Shown here: positions 1 to 9,031 of the stretch, one piece after another
Layout of the letters: the number at the start of each line of letters is the position of its first letter
Numbering within the stretch: the first letter of the stretch is position 1
Origin: Tellurirhabdus rosea
GTDB lineage: Bacteria > Bacteroidota > Bacteroidia > Cytophagales > Spirosomataceae
Length of the DNA stretch: 64,000 nt
Reading direction: 5' to 3'
Assembly: GCF_026278345.1 (NCBI RefSeq)
Contig: NZ_CP111085.1
Span: 3,799,501 to 3,863,500, forward strand
Position numbers and translations under genes: made by a program
Notes under the pieces: model-generated
Seen by the model: the letters and a program-made list of their open reading frames with translations, nothing else
The model's database searches: none
What the model was told of the DNA's origin: nothing

Positions 1-52
1 GGGAAGCCGAACGAGTGGAAGTAGTCGCGCAATGGAGTCATAAAAGGAACTT

Positions 53-125
53 GCTGATGATTGGCCTGCTAATATACTGCCAGGACTCACATCCCAACCA
101 GCATATCAGCAGGCCAATGACCAGC
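53..125. repeat. Long imperfect inverted repeat downstream of guaB
   Basis: Two 23-nt arms at 53-75 and 103-125 are reverse complements at 20 of 23 positions. They share the core attggcctgct / agcaggccaat and are separated by 27 nt. The structure lies 12 nt past the guaB stop. It could end guaB transcription, but no T-run follows on the minus strand, so a repeated palindromic element is equally likely. Nothing recognisable lies in 1-52. Confidence 0.6.
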
Positions 126-136
126 ACATCAGTGTA

Positions 137-1609
137 TTATCGAGCCGAATAGTTCGGTGCTTCTTTCTGAATCTGGATGTCGTGCGGGTGGCTTTCCTTC
201 ACCCCGGCGGCCGTGATTTTCACAAATTTCGCCTGTTGCAGCGTCGGAATGTCCTTGGCCCCGCAGTAGCCCATCCCGGCTTTCAGACCACCGACCATCT
301 GGTAAATGATCTCCGAAACCCGGCCTTTGTACGGCACGCGGCCGACAATGCCCTCCGGAACCAGCTTCTTCACGTCGTCTTCGGCATCCTGGAAGTAGCG
401 GTCTTTCGACCCTTCTTCCATCGCTTCCACCGAGCCCATGCCGCGGTACGTCTTGAAGCGTCGGCCTTCGTACAGCACCACTTCGCCCGGTGCTTCTTCC
501 GTCCCGGCGAGCAGCGACCCGATCATGACCGTGCTGGCACCGCCCGCAATGGCTTTGGTAATGTCGCCCGAGAAGCGGATACCACCGTCGGCAATCACCG
601 GCACGCCCGTTCCCTGCAGGGCTTTGGCGGCTTCGTAGACGGCCGTAAGCTGCGGCATCCCGATCCCGGCGATGATCCGCGTGGTGCAGATGCTACCCGG
701 CCCGACGCCGACTTTCACCGCATCGGCTCCGGCATCGGCGAGTGCTTTGGCGCCTTCGCCCGTGGCGACGTTCCCGGCAATGACGTCCAGCTTCGGAAAC
801 TGCTCCTTGATGCCGCGAACGGCGTCCAGAACGCCTTTCGAGTGCCCGTGGGCCGTATCGACGCTGATGACATCGACCCCGGCCTTCACCAGCGCTTCGA
901 TGCGGCGGGTCAGGTCGGGCGTCACGCCCACGGCGGCTCCCACGCGCAGCCGGCCGAATTCGTCCTTGCAGGCGTTGGGATAGCTCTTTTTCTTCAGAAT
1001 GTCCTTGTAGGTAATCAGTCCGACGAGCTTGCCCGCTTCGTCCACGATGGGCAGCTTTTCGATTTTGTACTGCTGCAGAATGTCTTCGGCTTCCTCGAAA
1101 GTGATGCCTTCGCGGGCCGTGATGAGGTTGCTGCGGGTCATAACTTCAGTGACCGGCTTGCTCATTTCCCGCTGAAAACGCAGGTCGCGGTTGGTCAGGA
1201 TACCGATGAGCGTGCCCTGGGCATCGACCACCGGAATACCGCCAATTTTGAAATCCCGCATGATTTTGTGCGCATCCGCCAGCGTCGAACCTTCCGTCAG
1301 CGTGATGGGGTCCAGAATCATGCCGCTTTCCGAGCGCTTCACTTTCCGGACCTGCTCGGCCTGGGCTTCCACGCTCATGTTTTTATGGATAATGCCAATT
1401 CCACCTTCCTGCGCCATGGCAATGGCCAGTTCGTACTCCGTCACGGTATCCATCGCGGCCGAAAGCAGCGGAATGTTTAACCGGATGTTGCGGGTTAACT
1501 GCGTGGTAGTCTGGGTATCGCGGGGGAGGATTTCCGAATAGGCCGGAAGAAGAAGAACGTCGTCGTACGTGAGTGCCTCGTAGAGAAACTTGGAGGAATC
1601 TAGGCTCAT
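137..1609 (-). CDS. guaB: IMP dehydrogenase
   Basis: Oxidises IMP to XMP with NAD+, the committed step of GMP synthesis in the cytosol. The 490-residue length is normal for the family. The barrel starts near residue 10, and a pair of CBS domains (about 95-205) is inserted in it. The catalytic loop GPGSICTT carries the nucleophile Cys308. The phosphate-binding [10 protein letters not shown] segment (about 340-349), the [13 protein letters not shown] motif and the flap [11 protein letters not shown] (about 419-429) are intact. The ATG at 1609 is the natural start. A -7 box (TACCTTTG on the minus strand, 1641-1648) lies 31 nt upstream, so guaB probably has its own promoter despite following the DUF2141 gene on the same strand. 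Confidence 0.97.
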   Translation of the reverse strand: MSLDSSKFLYEALTYDDVLLLPAYSEILPRDTQTTTQLTRNIRLNIPLLSAAMDTVTEYELAIAMAQEGGIGIIHKNMSVEAQAEQVRKVKRSESGMILDPITLTEGSTLADAHKIMRDFKIGGIPVVDAQGTLIGILTNRDLRFQREMSKPVTEVMTRSNLITAREGITFEEAEDILQQYKIEKLPIVDEAGKLVGLITYKDILKKKSYPNACKDEFGRLRVGAAVGVTPDLTRRIEALVKAGVDVISVDTAHGHSKGVLDAVRGIKEQFPKLDVIAGNVATGEGAKALADAGADAVKVGVGPGSICTTRIIAGIGMPQLTAVYEAAKALQGTGVPVIADGGIRFSGDITKAIAGGASTVMIGSLLAGTEEAPGEVVLYEGRRFKTYRGMGSVEAMEEGSKDRYFQDAEDDVKKLVPEGIVGRVPYKGRVSEIIYQMVGGLKAGMGYCGAKDIPTLQQAKFVKITAAGVKESHPHDIQIQKEAPNYSAR

Positions 1610-1640
1610 GGCAAATTAACAGGATATGTTATTTGCCGGT

Positions 1641-1648
1641 CAAAGGTA
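1641..1648 (-). promoter_or_regulatory. Predicted guaB promoter -7 box
   Basis: The minus strand reads TACCTTTG, an exact match to the Bacteroidota TAnnTTTG element. It lies 31 nt before the guaB ATG. A matching -33 TTTG is weak: only TTTAA-like sequence is seen at the proper distance, inside the inverted repeat at 1665-1734. Confidence 0.6.
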
Positions 1649-1664
1649 CGGAAAAATTCTGAAC

Positions 1665-1734
1665 CCGGATTAAACTGATTTAAGGATTTTCTAGGATTGT
1701 AGCCTGATAATTCACAGTTAATCAGCAAATCCGG
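1665..1734. repeat. Inverted repeat between the DUF2141 gene and guaB
   Basis: The arm ccggattaaactgatt at 1665-1680 is mirrored by aatcagcaaatccgg at 1720-1734, with a one-base length difference. The repeat begins 12 nt after the DUF2141 stop and reaches to about 17 nt from the guaB -7 box. It may end the upstream transcript, and it overlaps the likely -33 region of guaB. Confidence 0.5.
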
Positions 1735-1745
1735 GCAATCCGGGG

Positions 1746-2141
1746 TCAGATTAATTTTATACTTATCCGTTTTTCGCCCCGCTCGACCTGTAACCGGCAG
1801 TCGCTGAATTTGGGCGCCGACATCACGGGGCGGAAATTGTTGCTGAAGCCGTAGGGCTCTTTCGGGATTCCGAAAAGTTTTTTGTCCAGCTGTCCGTTGT
1901 TGTTCTGGTCGTGGAAAATGGCAATGGCGTACCAGCCCGGTTCGAGCGGCAGACTGACGCTTCGGACATCGTCTTTGATGACCCGAACCAGATAAGGTTT
2001 GTCTTCCAGAAACCGCTGGTTGTCCCGAAAGACGGCCACCCGAATGGTGCCGCCCCGGGTGGTAGTGTTGGCTACGTCGATGGTAAGCGTGGCTTCTGCG
2101 GTCCAGAAGAGAGAAAGGAGGCTAAACAGAGCAGTGAACAT
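1746..2141 (-). CDS. DUF2141 domain secreted protein
   Basis: This is a DUF2141-family protein of about 131 residues with no known biochemical role. A hydrophobic signal segment (MFTALFSLLSLFWTAEA) is followed by a small beta-sandwich-like domain. The family signature is clear near the C-terminal half: GWYAIAIFHDQNNNGQLD, then GIPKEPYGFSNN. The ATG at 2141 is preferred over a TTG eight codons upstream because it begins exactly at the signal peptide. It precedes guaB on the same strand but is separated from it by an inverted repeat and a separate -7 box, so no functional link is implied. The product is probably periplasmic or surface-located. Confidence 0.85.
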   Translation of the reverse strand: MFTALFSLLSLFWTAEATLTIDVANTTTRGGTIRVAVFRDNQRFLEDKPYLVRVIKDDVRSVSLPLEPGWYAIAIFHDQNNNGQLDKKLFGIPKEPYGFSNNFRPVMSAPKFSDCRLQVERGEKRISIKLI

Positions 2142-2537
2142 ATGCCATTTCCGGTTTTGTCGCAAAATAGTAACGGAACGGTTAACCTGCTCATTGCCAT
2201 CGGGAGACCAAACCGTTCAATAAATGAACTTTACGGACCCGGCTGACCCGCCCGGCGCTTCCGGAATAATTCTTGCCAGAATCGTTTTATCCGCTACAAG
2301 GATAAGAAGATGATGTTTGCCGATAAAAATTTTAAAAAGTCTAAAAATAGTAACAAGGCTAAGTATTTTATTTTCAGTATCTTACACTTTTGTTTTTCCT
2401 GTGGTATAAATTTTGTTCCAAAAAAAAATGAGAAAGATTTTGATGTATGAATATAATGTTATTTTTGTGTCAACCAAGCCCTCTGCCGGTCGGCCAACCG
2501 GGAAGGTTTGGGTGTCTTAAGCTTATAGCTATATTAT

Positions 2538-2576
2538 AAAGGCTCCTGCTGATTCGGCAGGAGCCTTTATTGTTTT
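2538..2576. terminator. Strong hairpin, likely rho-independent terminator
   Basis: A perfect 12-bp stem, aaaggctcctgc (2538-2549) with gcaggagccttt (2557-2568), closes a 7-nt loop. On the plus strand it is followed by a T-rich run. The symmetrical A/T ends would also allow it to act on the minus strand as a second stop for the efflux operon. Confidence 0.75.
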
Positions 2577-2623
2577 TGGGTCGTAAATGCTTTGCTACTA
2601 GCCGGTTATTGTTCTCAAAAGCA

Positions 2624-2653
2624 GAAGCGGCCTCCGTCGTCAGAAGCCGCTTC
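2624..2653 (-). terminator. Hairpin just after the RND pump gene
   Basis: An 8-bp stem, gaagcggc (2624-2631) with gccgcttc (2646-2653), lies 22 nt past the RND stop on the minus strand and is followed there by TGCTTTTG. It is probably the primary terminator of the tetR-tolC-MFP-RND operon. Confidence 0.6.
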
Positions 2654-2674
2654 CGCGCAAGCCTGGCAGGTTTT

Positions 2675-5600
2675 TTACGCCAGTTCCAGTTCAGCATCCG
2701 GCACGGCTGACACCGGCTGTCCCTCCACTTTCGGGGGCAGCAGCTTATAAAGCACCGGCGTGACAATCCGCGAGAGCAGCGTTGACGAGATCAGACCGCC
2801 GATGAGCACCCACGCGAGGGGCGAGTAAAGCGGGTTGCCTTCGATCGCCAGCGGAATCAGACCGCCGATGGCCGTCAGTGAGGTCAGTACGATGGGTACA
2901 AACCGAATTTCGCCCGCCTGTTCGATGGCCTCCAGCAGCGGCATGCCCTCGGCCCGGAGCTGGTTGGTGAAGTCCACCAGCAGAATCGAGTTCTTCACCT
3001 CAATTCCGATCAGCGCAATCAGGCCGATCACGGCGACGAACGAGAACGGATTGCCCGTGAAATAAAGCGCCAGCACGGCCCCGATGATGCCCAGCGGAAT
3101 CACCGACAACACAATCAGCGTGCTTTTGAACGTCCCGAACTCCAGAATCAGCACGGCGATAAACCCGAAAACCGTAATCAGGATGATGGTGCCCAGTCCG
3201 CCAAACGACTTCTCGCGGCTTTCCAGCTCCCCGGCGGCTTTGTAGCTGAAGCCCGCCGGAAATTTCACCGATTCGAGGTTTTTCAACACCCCGTTGAAAA
3301 CATCATCCACCAGATAGCCCGTTTTGACAAAGCCGGTAACAGTCACGTAGCGGTCCTTGTCGTAGTGGCGAATCTGGTTCGTGCCGCTTTCAAATTCCAG
3401 GTCGGCGATCTGCCGCAGGGGTACAGCCGAGCCGGTCAGGGTGTTGACATACAGGTTGTTGAGGACGCTCTGGTCGGTGATGCGGCCTTTCGGCATGGTC
3501 ACGTTGATGGTGTACTCATCGCCGTTCGGCTCCTTGAACATCCCGACATTCAGCCCGGCTACAGCCAGACGAATGGTGCGGTTGACATCGGCAATGGAAA
3601 TGCCCAGCAGACCGGCTTTTTCCTTGTTGATGCGCACGCGCAGGTCGGTTTTCTGGTTCGCCAGCGGGTTGTTGACGTAAATCAGTCCCGGTGTCTGCTT
3701 GAAAACGGTCTCCACGCGGGCGGCCGCCACCTTCAGCGAATCCAGGTTTTCCCCGAATACCCGGATGGCCACCGGCGCTTCCTGATCCGGCCCCTGCTCG
3801 AAGTCCTTCACCTCGATTTTGGCGTTGGGATACAGCTTGAAACGGTCGCGCAGCTGGTCGATGATTTCGCGTTTTCCGGCGGGCTCCATATCCTGCAACT
3901 GCACGAAGAACTGGGCGTAGTTGGGAGCCTCGTTCCGCTGAATGACGTTGTAATAAATCCGCGGCTGGCCCCGGCCCACGTTCGTGGTGAAGTACTTCAT
4001 GTCCGGCAGTTTCTTCAATTCGCCTTCCACGTAACGCGCCACCCCGTCGGTAGCCGAGAGGCTGGTGCCGTCCGGCGTTTCGATGTTGATGAGGAACTGC
4101 GGCTTTTCGGAAGCCGGGAACAGGGCAAACCCGACCACCTTGAACAGGGACAGCGCCCCGATGAACAGCGCCCCCGCCACAACCATCGTCACGACCGGGT
4201 GGCGCAGGTTCCAGTGCAGTAGCTTGCTGTACGACCCGCTGATGGCCCGTTTCAAGGCCCGCATGAAGATGTTGCCGTCCGGGTTGTGCTCTTCTTTCAG
4301 AATCCGGCTCGACAGGAACGGCACAATCGTCAGCGACACCAGCAGGGAGGCCAGAATCGTTGTCACCACGGCCGTGGGCAGCGAACGGATGAAGTCGCCG
4401 GAAGCTTCGGGCAGGAACATCAGCGGCAGGAAAGCCAGAATCAGGGTGGTGGTACAGCCAATGACCGCCAGCGTAATCTGCTTCGTCGCCTTGATGGCGG
4501 CTTCGCGTCTGGAGAATCCTTCGCGCAGGTAGCGTTCGATGTTTTCGACGACCACAATGGAATCGTCCACCAGAATGCCCAGCGCCACGATGAGGCCCAC
4601 GATGCTCAGCTGGTTGATGCTGAACCCGAGGAAATCCAGCCCGGCCAGCCCAATCGCCAGCGAGAGCGGAATGGAAATCATCACGACCACGGCGGCCCGG
4701 AAGCCCAGCGGCAGCAGCGTCAGCGACACCAGAAAAATGGCGATGGCGAAGTCCTTGGCAAACCGGCTCAGGCGCTTGTTCACGCTCTCGGCCTGGTCGA
4801 AGTTCTTGACGAGTGTGATGTGCGGCGGCAGCGTTTTGGCAAACTGATCGATCACGGGCGTCACCTGCTCGCCGACCTTGGCGATGTTTTCGCCCATTTT
4901 CTGTCCGGCCGTCACGAGCACGGCGCGGTGGCCGTTGAGGCGGGTGATGTGGGTTTCTTCCTCGTAGTTGAAGTCCACGTCGGCGAGGTCGCGGAGGTAG
5001 ATGATTTTCTGGCCGTTGGTCGAAACGATGGTGTTGCGGATTTCGTCCAGCGACTGATAATCTCCCGACGTCTTAATGTTAAATTTTCGCGATCCGGCCT
5101 GAATGCTGCCGCCCGGAACGTTGAGGTTTTCGGCCTGCAGGGCGGCCAGCACGCGGTTAACCGCCACGCCGTTCTGCGCCATTTTTTCGATGTTGAGCGA
5201 CACCCGCACCACGGACGCGGGATAGCCCCAGTCCTCGGCGTTTTTCAGGCTTTTCACTTTCTCGAACCGCTTTTTCAGCTCGTCGGCGTATTCACCCAGC
5301 TCTTTGGCCGAAGCGACCTCCGACAGCAGCGCGACCTGCACGATGTTGACGTCGGTCGGGGAGAATTTCTTGATGTCGATCCGGAAAATATCGCCCGGCA
5401 GTTCGCCTTTGAGCGCGTTCACTTCCCGGACGATCTCCTGGTACTTTTCGTCCGGGTCAACGGCGTAGTCGTACTCAATCCGGAACACGGCCAGCCCGTC
5501 GTCGACGTTCGTGATGACGTGGTTGATGTCGTCCAGGGCGTTGAAGCGGGCCTCGCCGGGGTCGGCGACGAGCTTTTCCATATCGACGGCGTCGGTGCCG

Positions 5601-5755
5601 GGATAAATGACCGCCACGGCGAAGCTGGGGGCCACAAATTCGGGGTCTTCGCCCCGGGGCATGGTCAGCAGCGAGTTGACGCCCAGCGCCACCACGGCGA
5701 CGAAGAGCACCAGCATGAACTGCCAGTTTTTGACGGAAAATTCGGAAAGATTCAT
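2675..5755 (-). CDS. RND efflux pump inner-membrane permease (AcrB/MexB-like, HAE1-type)
   Basis: A proton-driven tripartite efflux transporter of 1026 residues, the expected full length. The N-terminal membrane helix (about 12-32) is followed by a periplasmic porter domain, helices 2-6 (about 335-490), a second porter domain and helices 8-12 (about 865-1010). The proton-relay pair Asp397-Asp398 lies in LIVALGILVDDSIVVVEN. There is no heavy-metal signature, so organic substrates are more likely, but specificity cannot be read from sequence. It is the last gene of a minus-strand operon with TetR regulator, TolC-like and adaptor genes. An inverted repeat (5773-5786 with 5841-5854, 13 of 14 matched) sits in the 103-nt gap before it and could tune its expression. 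Confidence 0.95.
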   Translation of the reverse strand: MNLSEFSVKNWQFMLVLFVAVVALGVNSLLTMPRGEDPEFVAPSFAVAVIYPGTDAVDMEKLVADPGEARFNALDDINHVITNVDDGLAVFRIEYDYAVDPDEKYQEIVREVNALKGELPGDIFRIDIKKFSPTDVNIVQVALLSEVASAKELGEYADELKKRFEKVKSLKNAEDWGYPASVVRVSLNIEKMAQNGVAVNRVLAALQAENLNVPGGSIQAGSRKFNIKTSGDYQSLDEIRNTIVSTNGQKIIYLRDLADVDFNYEEETHITRLNGHRAVLVTAGQKMGENIAKVGEQVTPVIDQFAKTLPPHITLVKNFDQAESVNKRLSRFAKDFAIAIFLVSLTLLPLGFRAAVVVMISIPLSLAIGLAGLDFLGFSINQLSIVGLIVALGILVDDSIVVVENIERYLREGFSRREAAIKATKQITLAVIGCTTTLILAFLPLMFLPEASGDFIRSLPTAVVTTILASLLVSLTIVPFLSSRILKEEHNPDGNIFMRALKRAISGSYSKLLHWNLRHPVVTMVVAGALFIGALSLFKVVGFALFPASEKPQFLINIETPDGTSLSATDGVARYVEGELKKLPDMKYFTTNVGRGQPRIYYNVIQRNEAPNYAQFFVQLQDMEPAGKREIIDQLRDRFKLYPNAKIEVKDFEQGPDQEAPVAIRVFGENLDSLKVAAARVETVFKQTPGLIYVNNPLANQKTDLRVRINKEKAGLLGISIADVNRTIRLAVAGLNVGMFKEPNGDEYTINVTMPKGRITDQSVLNNLYVNTLTGSAVPLRQIADLEFESGTNQIRHYDKDRYVTVTGFVKTGYLVDDVFNGVLKNLESVKFPAGFSYKAAGELESREKSFGGLGTIILITVFGFIAVLILEFGTFKSTLIVLSVIPLGIIGAVLALYFTGNPFSFVAVIGLIALIGIEVKNSILLVDFTNQLRAEGMPLLEAIEQAGEIRFVPIVLTSLTAIGGLIPLAIEGNPLYSPLAWVLIGGLISSTLLSRIVTPVLYKLLPPKVEGQPVSAVPDAELELA

Positions 5756-5858
5756 GTCGAGGCAGAGGTTGTCTTTGATGACCTTTGACTTTTCTTTGAG
5801 CTACTTCGAGAAATAATTATTTCGCAGAGCAAAGGAGATTAAAGGCCATCAAAAGATT

Positions 5859-6911
5859 TTATTTGAGAACCACGATTGACTGTTCGGTGAGGTAGGCCGA
5901 ACCTGCGGACACGACTTCTGCCGTGCCCGTCAGCCCGTTGGAGAGCAGGACTTTACTGCCGTCGAGGAAGCCGATTTGCACGGGCACTTTCCGGACGTGT
6001 TTCCGGTCGTCGGTCAGCGTGTAGACAAAGCCTTCCTTGCCGTTGCCTTCCACGATGGCCTCTACCGGCACCACCGCGTAGGAGCGGGCCTGGGCGGGCT
6101 GCAGCGTTACCTTCGCAAAAAGGCCCGGAGCCAGTTTTGCACCATTCGGATTCAGGCGGACTTCCACCTCGTAGAGCTTGTTCAGCGGGTCGGCGGCCTG
6201 CGCCAGTTCGCTGACCGTGCCCGTGAAGGTCTGGCCGGGGTAGGCATCCAGCGTCACCACCGCCCGGTTGCCGAGCTTCAGCCGCGCCCAGTCCTTGTCC
6301 GATACGCCCACGCGCACAATCCAGTCGTTCTGGCGGTTGCCCGACACGATGTAGACCGGCGAGCCGGGATTCACCAGTTCGCCTTCGTTCACCAGCTTGC
6401 GCGTAACGGTGCCGTCTACCGTCGCCCGAACCTGCGCGTAGCTCTGGTTGAAGCGGGCGATGGTCAGCGCCTGCTGGGCGACGTTGCGGCCCGTGGTGAC
6501 GTTCTGCACCTGTTCGAGCGTGGCGGCGGTGTCGGCGTAGAGGGCTTTCACGCGGGCCAGGTCCCGGTCCGATTTCTCGGCGGCGAGCTGGGCCTGCTGC
6601 ACCTGCGCGGCTATTTCGGTTAGGTCGAGCGTGGCCAGCAACTGCCCTTTGCGGACGGTCTGGCCTTCTTCCACGAATGTCTTGTTGAGAATACCGCCGA
6701 TTTTGAACGACAGACGGGCTTCTTCTGCCGAGGAAACAAGCCCCGACGCAACGACGGATTCGGCGCGGACGACGGTTTCGACCCGGGTTAGTTTAACGGG
6801 CACCACGGCTTCTTCCGGGGCGGCCTGCTGGGCGGGCTTATCGGCCTTCGTGCCGCACGACCAGAGGGCGACGGCAAGGACCAGGGCGGGGAGGATAGAT
6901 GCTGTTTTCAT
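5859..6911 (-). CDS. RND efflux periplasmic adaptor (membrane fusion protein), lipoprotein
   Basis: Couples the RND permease to the outer-membrane channel. The 350-residue product starts MKTASILPALVLAVALWSC, with the lipobox Cys at residue 19, so it should be lipid-anchored in the periplasm. The lipoyl half-motif (ARLSFKIGGILNKTFVEEGQ), a short alpha-hairpin with many Ala/Gln residues, the second lipoyl half (RATVDGTVTRKLVNEGELV) and beta-barrel and membrane-proximal domains follow in HlyD order. The ATG at 6911 is chosen. A GTG five codons upstream lies inside a GC-rich palindrome and would put a non-signal leader before the lipoprotein signal. Confidence 0.93.
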   Translation of the reverse strand: MKTASILPALVLAVALWSCGTKADKPAQQAAPEEAVVPVKLTRVETVVRAESVVASGLVSSAEEARLSFKIGGILNKTFVEEGQTVRKGQLLATLDLTEIAAQVQQAQLAAEKSDRDLARVKALYADTAATLEQVQNVTTGRNVAQQALTIARFNQSYAQVRATVDGTVTRKLVNEGELVNPGSPVYIVSGNRQNDWIVRVGVSDKDWARLKLGNRAVVTLDAYPGQTFTGTVSELAQAADPLNKLYEVEVRLNPNGAKLAPGLFAKVTLQPAQARSYAVVPVEAIVEGNGKEGFVYTLTDDRKHVRKVPVQIGFLDGSKVLLSNGLTGTAEVVSAGSAYLTEQSIVVLK

Positions 6912-6925
6912 GGTAGTTTGTGCCA

Positions 6926-6974
6926 CCGGGCTTCAGCCCGGGTTTAAGTTTGTTTTTTCACCGGCTGAAGCCGG
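6926..6974. repeat. Pair of short GC palindromes between tolC-like and adaptor genes
   Basis: ccgggcttcagcccgg (6926-6941) and ccggctgaagccgg (6961-6974) are two hairpins in opposite orientation (loops TTCA and TGAA), separated by a T-rich 19-nt stretch. They fill the 71-nt gap between the TolC-like stop and the adaptor ATG. They could be mRNA processing or attenuation structures, or copies of a dispersed palindromic element. Confidence 0.65.
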
Positions 6975-6982
6975 GGGGTACG

Positions 6983-8353
6983 TTAGAGGGCGGTAATTCT
7001 GTTCAGGCTGGCCTGCTTCGTCAGCACGTCAAAGTGGGTCAGCGATTGCTGAAGCTGGGCGGTCAGGCGGTCGTTCTGGGCTTTCAGGTATTCTACCAGC
7101 AGCGCCTGGCCATTGCGGTATTTGCTGTCGACTAATCGGAAGGTTTGGTCGGCATTGGCCAGGCCGTCGCGGGTGGCAGTGAGACTTTCCTGCGCGGCGT
7201 CGAGGTCGTAATACGCCTGCACGACCTGCAATTGAATCTGTTTCTGCACCTCGGTCAGCTTCGTTTGCAGAAGCTCGGTCTGAATCTTCGACTGCTGGAT
7301 TTTCGAGCGTTTTTCGTACCCCTTGAACAGGTCCCACGACAGGCCCAGCTGCGCGATGCCGTACGCCTGGTTGCGGAAGGTGTACCCGAATCCCTGAAAT
7401 CCGGTATAGCCGCCGATGTACACATTCGGAAGTTTGGCATTGGCTTCGTTGAGCTTGACGGCCGTCTGCGCGGCCCGGAGTGAGCCGTTCAGCTGCGAAA
7501 TCTCCTGCCGGTTGCGCAGGGCGGCCTGTTGCAGGTCGGCCAGCGGGGCTGCGTCGGTAATCGTGGTGCGGGCCAGGGTGCTGTCGACCAGAATGTCGGC
7601 CGTCAGGTCGCGGTTGAGCAGGAAATTGAAGTAGGCTTTCGCCGATTCCCGATTTTTCTCGGCCGTTACACGCTGCTGGGCGAGCTTGCTGAGTTCGTAG
7701 CGGGCGGAGGTCAGGACGTCTTTCGTGGCGACGTTGTTGGCGACGAGTTTTTCGTTCAGGCGGGCCAGTTCGCTCAGGACGGTGCGGGCATGGTCGTAAA
7801 TCCGTACGGCGTCGAGCGTTTGCAGGTACTGGAAATAGGCCGTAGCGATGTTGTAACGCAGTTCGTTCTCAATCACCTTTCGCCGGGCTTCCTGCGCCGA
7901 TAGCAGTTCCTTCTGAATGAGGTAGTTGTACTGAATGTCGGTGTTGTAAATCGCGTACTGAACATTCAGTCGGGTGTCGTGGAAATTGTTGGGGGCCAGC
8001 AGTTCATTGACGTTCTCGATGTTCGTCGGGAAGCGCTCGGCGCCGGTCAGCTGATTGAGCGTTTTGTAGACCGGGTTCAGCATGTCGCCTACCGGGAACT
8101 GAAGCCGCCGCCCGCCCGCCGCCAGCGAGTACGTCGGGTTGAACGTGACCCGCGGATAAAAGAGCGCCTTGGCCTGATTGATCGATTCGGCCACGCGGCG
8201 CACTTCGAGCGTTTCCTGTTTCAGGGCCAGGTTACTTTGCAGACCTTCCCGAACGTAGCCTTCCAGAATAGGCGAAGGTTCAGGGCCGGGCTGGGCCAGC
8301 AGCTTCATAGGAAGCAGACCCAGCAAAGTGTACATGAGTAGTTTGCTTATCAT
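6983..8353 (-). CDS. TolC family outer-membrane efflux channel
   Basis: A 456-residue outer-membrane factor forming the exit duct of the RND pump. The N-terminal signal peptide ends at about LLAQPGPEPS. Two OEP repeats follow, rich in long amphipathic helices with heptads (for example about 185-235 and 390-445). The segments RVTFNPTYSLAAGG and LSWDLFKGYEKRSKIQQSKI fit the barrel strands and following helices of this family. It is the first structural gene after tetR (42-nt gap), and that gap holds a copy of the TetR operator. The order regulator, channel, adaptor, pump is typical for Bacteroidota. Confidence 0.94.
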   Translation of the reverse strand: MISKLLMYTLLGLLPMKLLAQPGPEPSPILEGYVREGLQSNLALKQETLEVRRVAESINQAKALFYPRVTFNPTYSLAAGGRRLQFPVGDMLNPVYKTLNQLTGAERFPTNIENVNELLAPNNFHDTRLNVQYAIYNTDIQYNYLIQKELLSAQEARRKVIENELRYNIATAYFQYLQTLDAVRIYDHARTVLSELARLNEKLVANNVATKDVLTSARYELSKLAQQRVTAEKNRESAKAYFNFLLNRDLTADILVDSTLARTTITDAAPLADLQQAALRNRQEISQLNGSLRAAQTAVKLNEANAKLPNVYIGGYTGFQGFGYTFRNQAYGIAQLGLSWDLFKGYEKRSKIQQSKIQTELLQTKLTEVQKQIQLQVVQAYYDLDAAQESLTATRDGLANADQTFRLVDSKYRNGQALLVEYLKAQNDRLTAQLQQSLTHFDVLTKQASLNRITAL

Positions 8354-8361
8354 ACCTCATT

Positions 8362-8380
8362 TAGTAAACAGTGTTCAGTA
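8362..8380. promoter_or_regulatory. TetR operator copy in front of the tolC-like gene
   Basis: The plus strand reads tagtaaacagtgttcagta, an imperfect 19-bp palindrome (7 of 9 half-site positions match) ending 9 nt before the tolC ATG. It matches the operator at 9038-9056 (in reverse complement) at 18 of 19 positions. Its position lets the TetR protein control the efflux genes separately from tetR. Confidence 0.75.
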
Positions 8381-8395
8381 ATAGGGCAAAATTTT

Positions 8396-9013
8396 TTATA
8401 GTCCTTTGTAAATCGTTTCAACGAAAAGGGTAAAGGCCTTGTCCATGAGTTCGATACGGCGTTCGTCGGTAAACATCGACAGGCGTTTTCGCAGGAACAG
8501 GGCCGTATAACCGTGAATGCCGCTCCAGATCATCAGGGCTGCCGCTTCGGCATCCTGCGTCTTGAAAACTCCCGCATCGATGCAGGACTGCACGACCTGA
8601 ACGAGCAGGCCAAACGCAACCCGTCCCTCTGTCCAGATGTCTTCCCGGCATTCCAGCGCGTCGATGGGGGCTGTCATGATGAACATCAGGTCAAACATTT
8701 CCGGATTCTCGACCGCAAACTGAACATACGTCCGGCCCATACTGACCAGCCGCTGGTACGGGTCCTTTTCCTGAAAGACTTCCTGAAATTTCAGGGTCAG
8801 GGTATGAAACGCCTCCTGGTGCAGGGCAAAAAGGAGTTCGTTCTTATCTTTGAAATATAGATAAATGGTGGCGGGACTGTACTCAATCGCGTCGGCAATG
8901 TTGCGGATGCTCACCTTCTCGTAGCCATTTTCCAGAAACAGTTGTTGTGCTGCATCCAGAATCCGGCGCTTCATCTCCTCTTTTTCCCGTTCCTTGCGTT
9001 CTGCGATTCCCAT
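8396..9013 (-). CDS. TetR/AcrR family transcriptional regulator of the efflux operon
   Basis: A 205-residue repressor. The N-terminal TetR helix-turn-helix (about 14-60) contains RILDAAQQLFLENGYEKVSI and the recognition segment SPATIYLYFKDKNELL. The C-terminal ligand-binding and dimer domain is all-helical (about 75-205). It is the first gene of the efflux operon on the minus strand. Its own promoter contains a 19-bp palindrome between the -33 and -7 boxes, and a near-identical site precedes the tolC-like gene, so autoregulation and operon repression are both likely. The inducer is unknown. Confidence 0.95.
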   Translation of the reverse strand: MGIAERKEREKEEMKRRILDAAQQLFLENGYEKVSIRNIADAIEYSPATIYLYFKDKNELLFALHQEAFHTLTLKFQEVFQEKDPYQRLVSMGRTYVQFAVENPEMFDLMFIMTAPIDALECREDIWTEGRVAFGLLVQVVQSCIDAGVFKTQDAEAAALMIWSGIHGYTALFLRKRLSMFTDERRIELMDKAFTLFVETIYKGL

Positions 9014-9031
9014 ATTGATTAGCTAACGATG

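Larger units (their letters stand above)
2142..2674. other. Intergenic region between the RND gene end and the DUF2141 start
   Basis: This is AT-rich, especially 2280-2470. No convincing gene is seen. The only open frame (about 98 codons, minus strand, 2470-2766) runs through both terminator hairpins and into the end of the RND gene, so it is rejected. The two hairpins at 2538-2568 and 2624-2653 are the only structured elements noted. Confidence 0.6.

Noticed and set aside
182-1480. Long plus-strand open frame opposite guaB
   Set aside because: Antisense to a clear IMP dehydrogenase; rich in His, Arg and Phe, typical of a shadow frame in GC-rich DNA.
2470-2766. Minus-strand frame of 98 codons across the terminators after the RND gene
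   Set aside because: It runs through two hairpin terminators and out of frame over the end of the pump gene; no protein-like features.
4286-5788. 500-codon plus-strand frame opposite the RND pump
   Set aside because: Low-complexity His/Gln/Arg-rich shadow of the permease gene.
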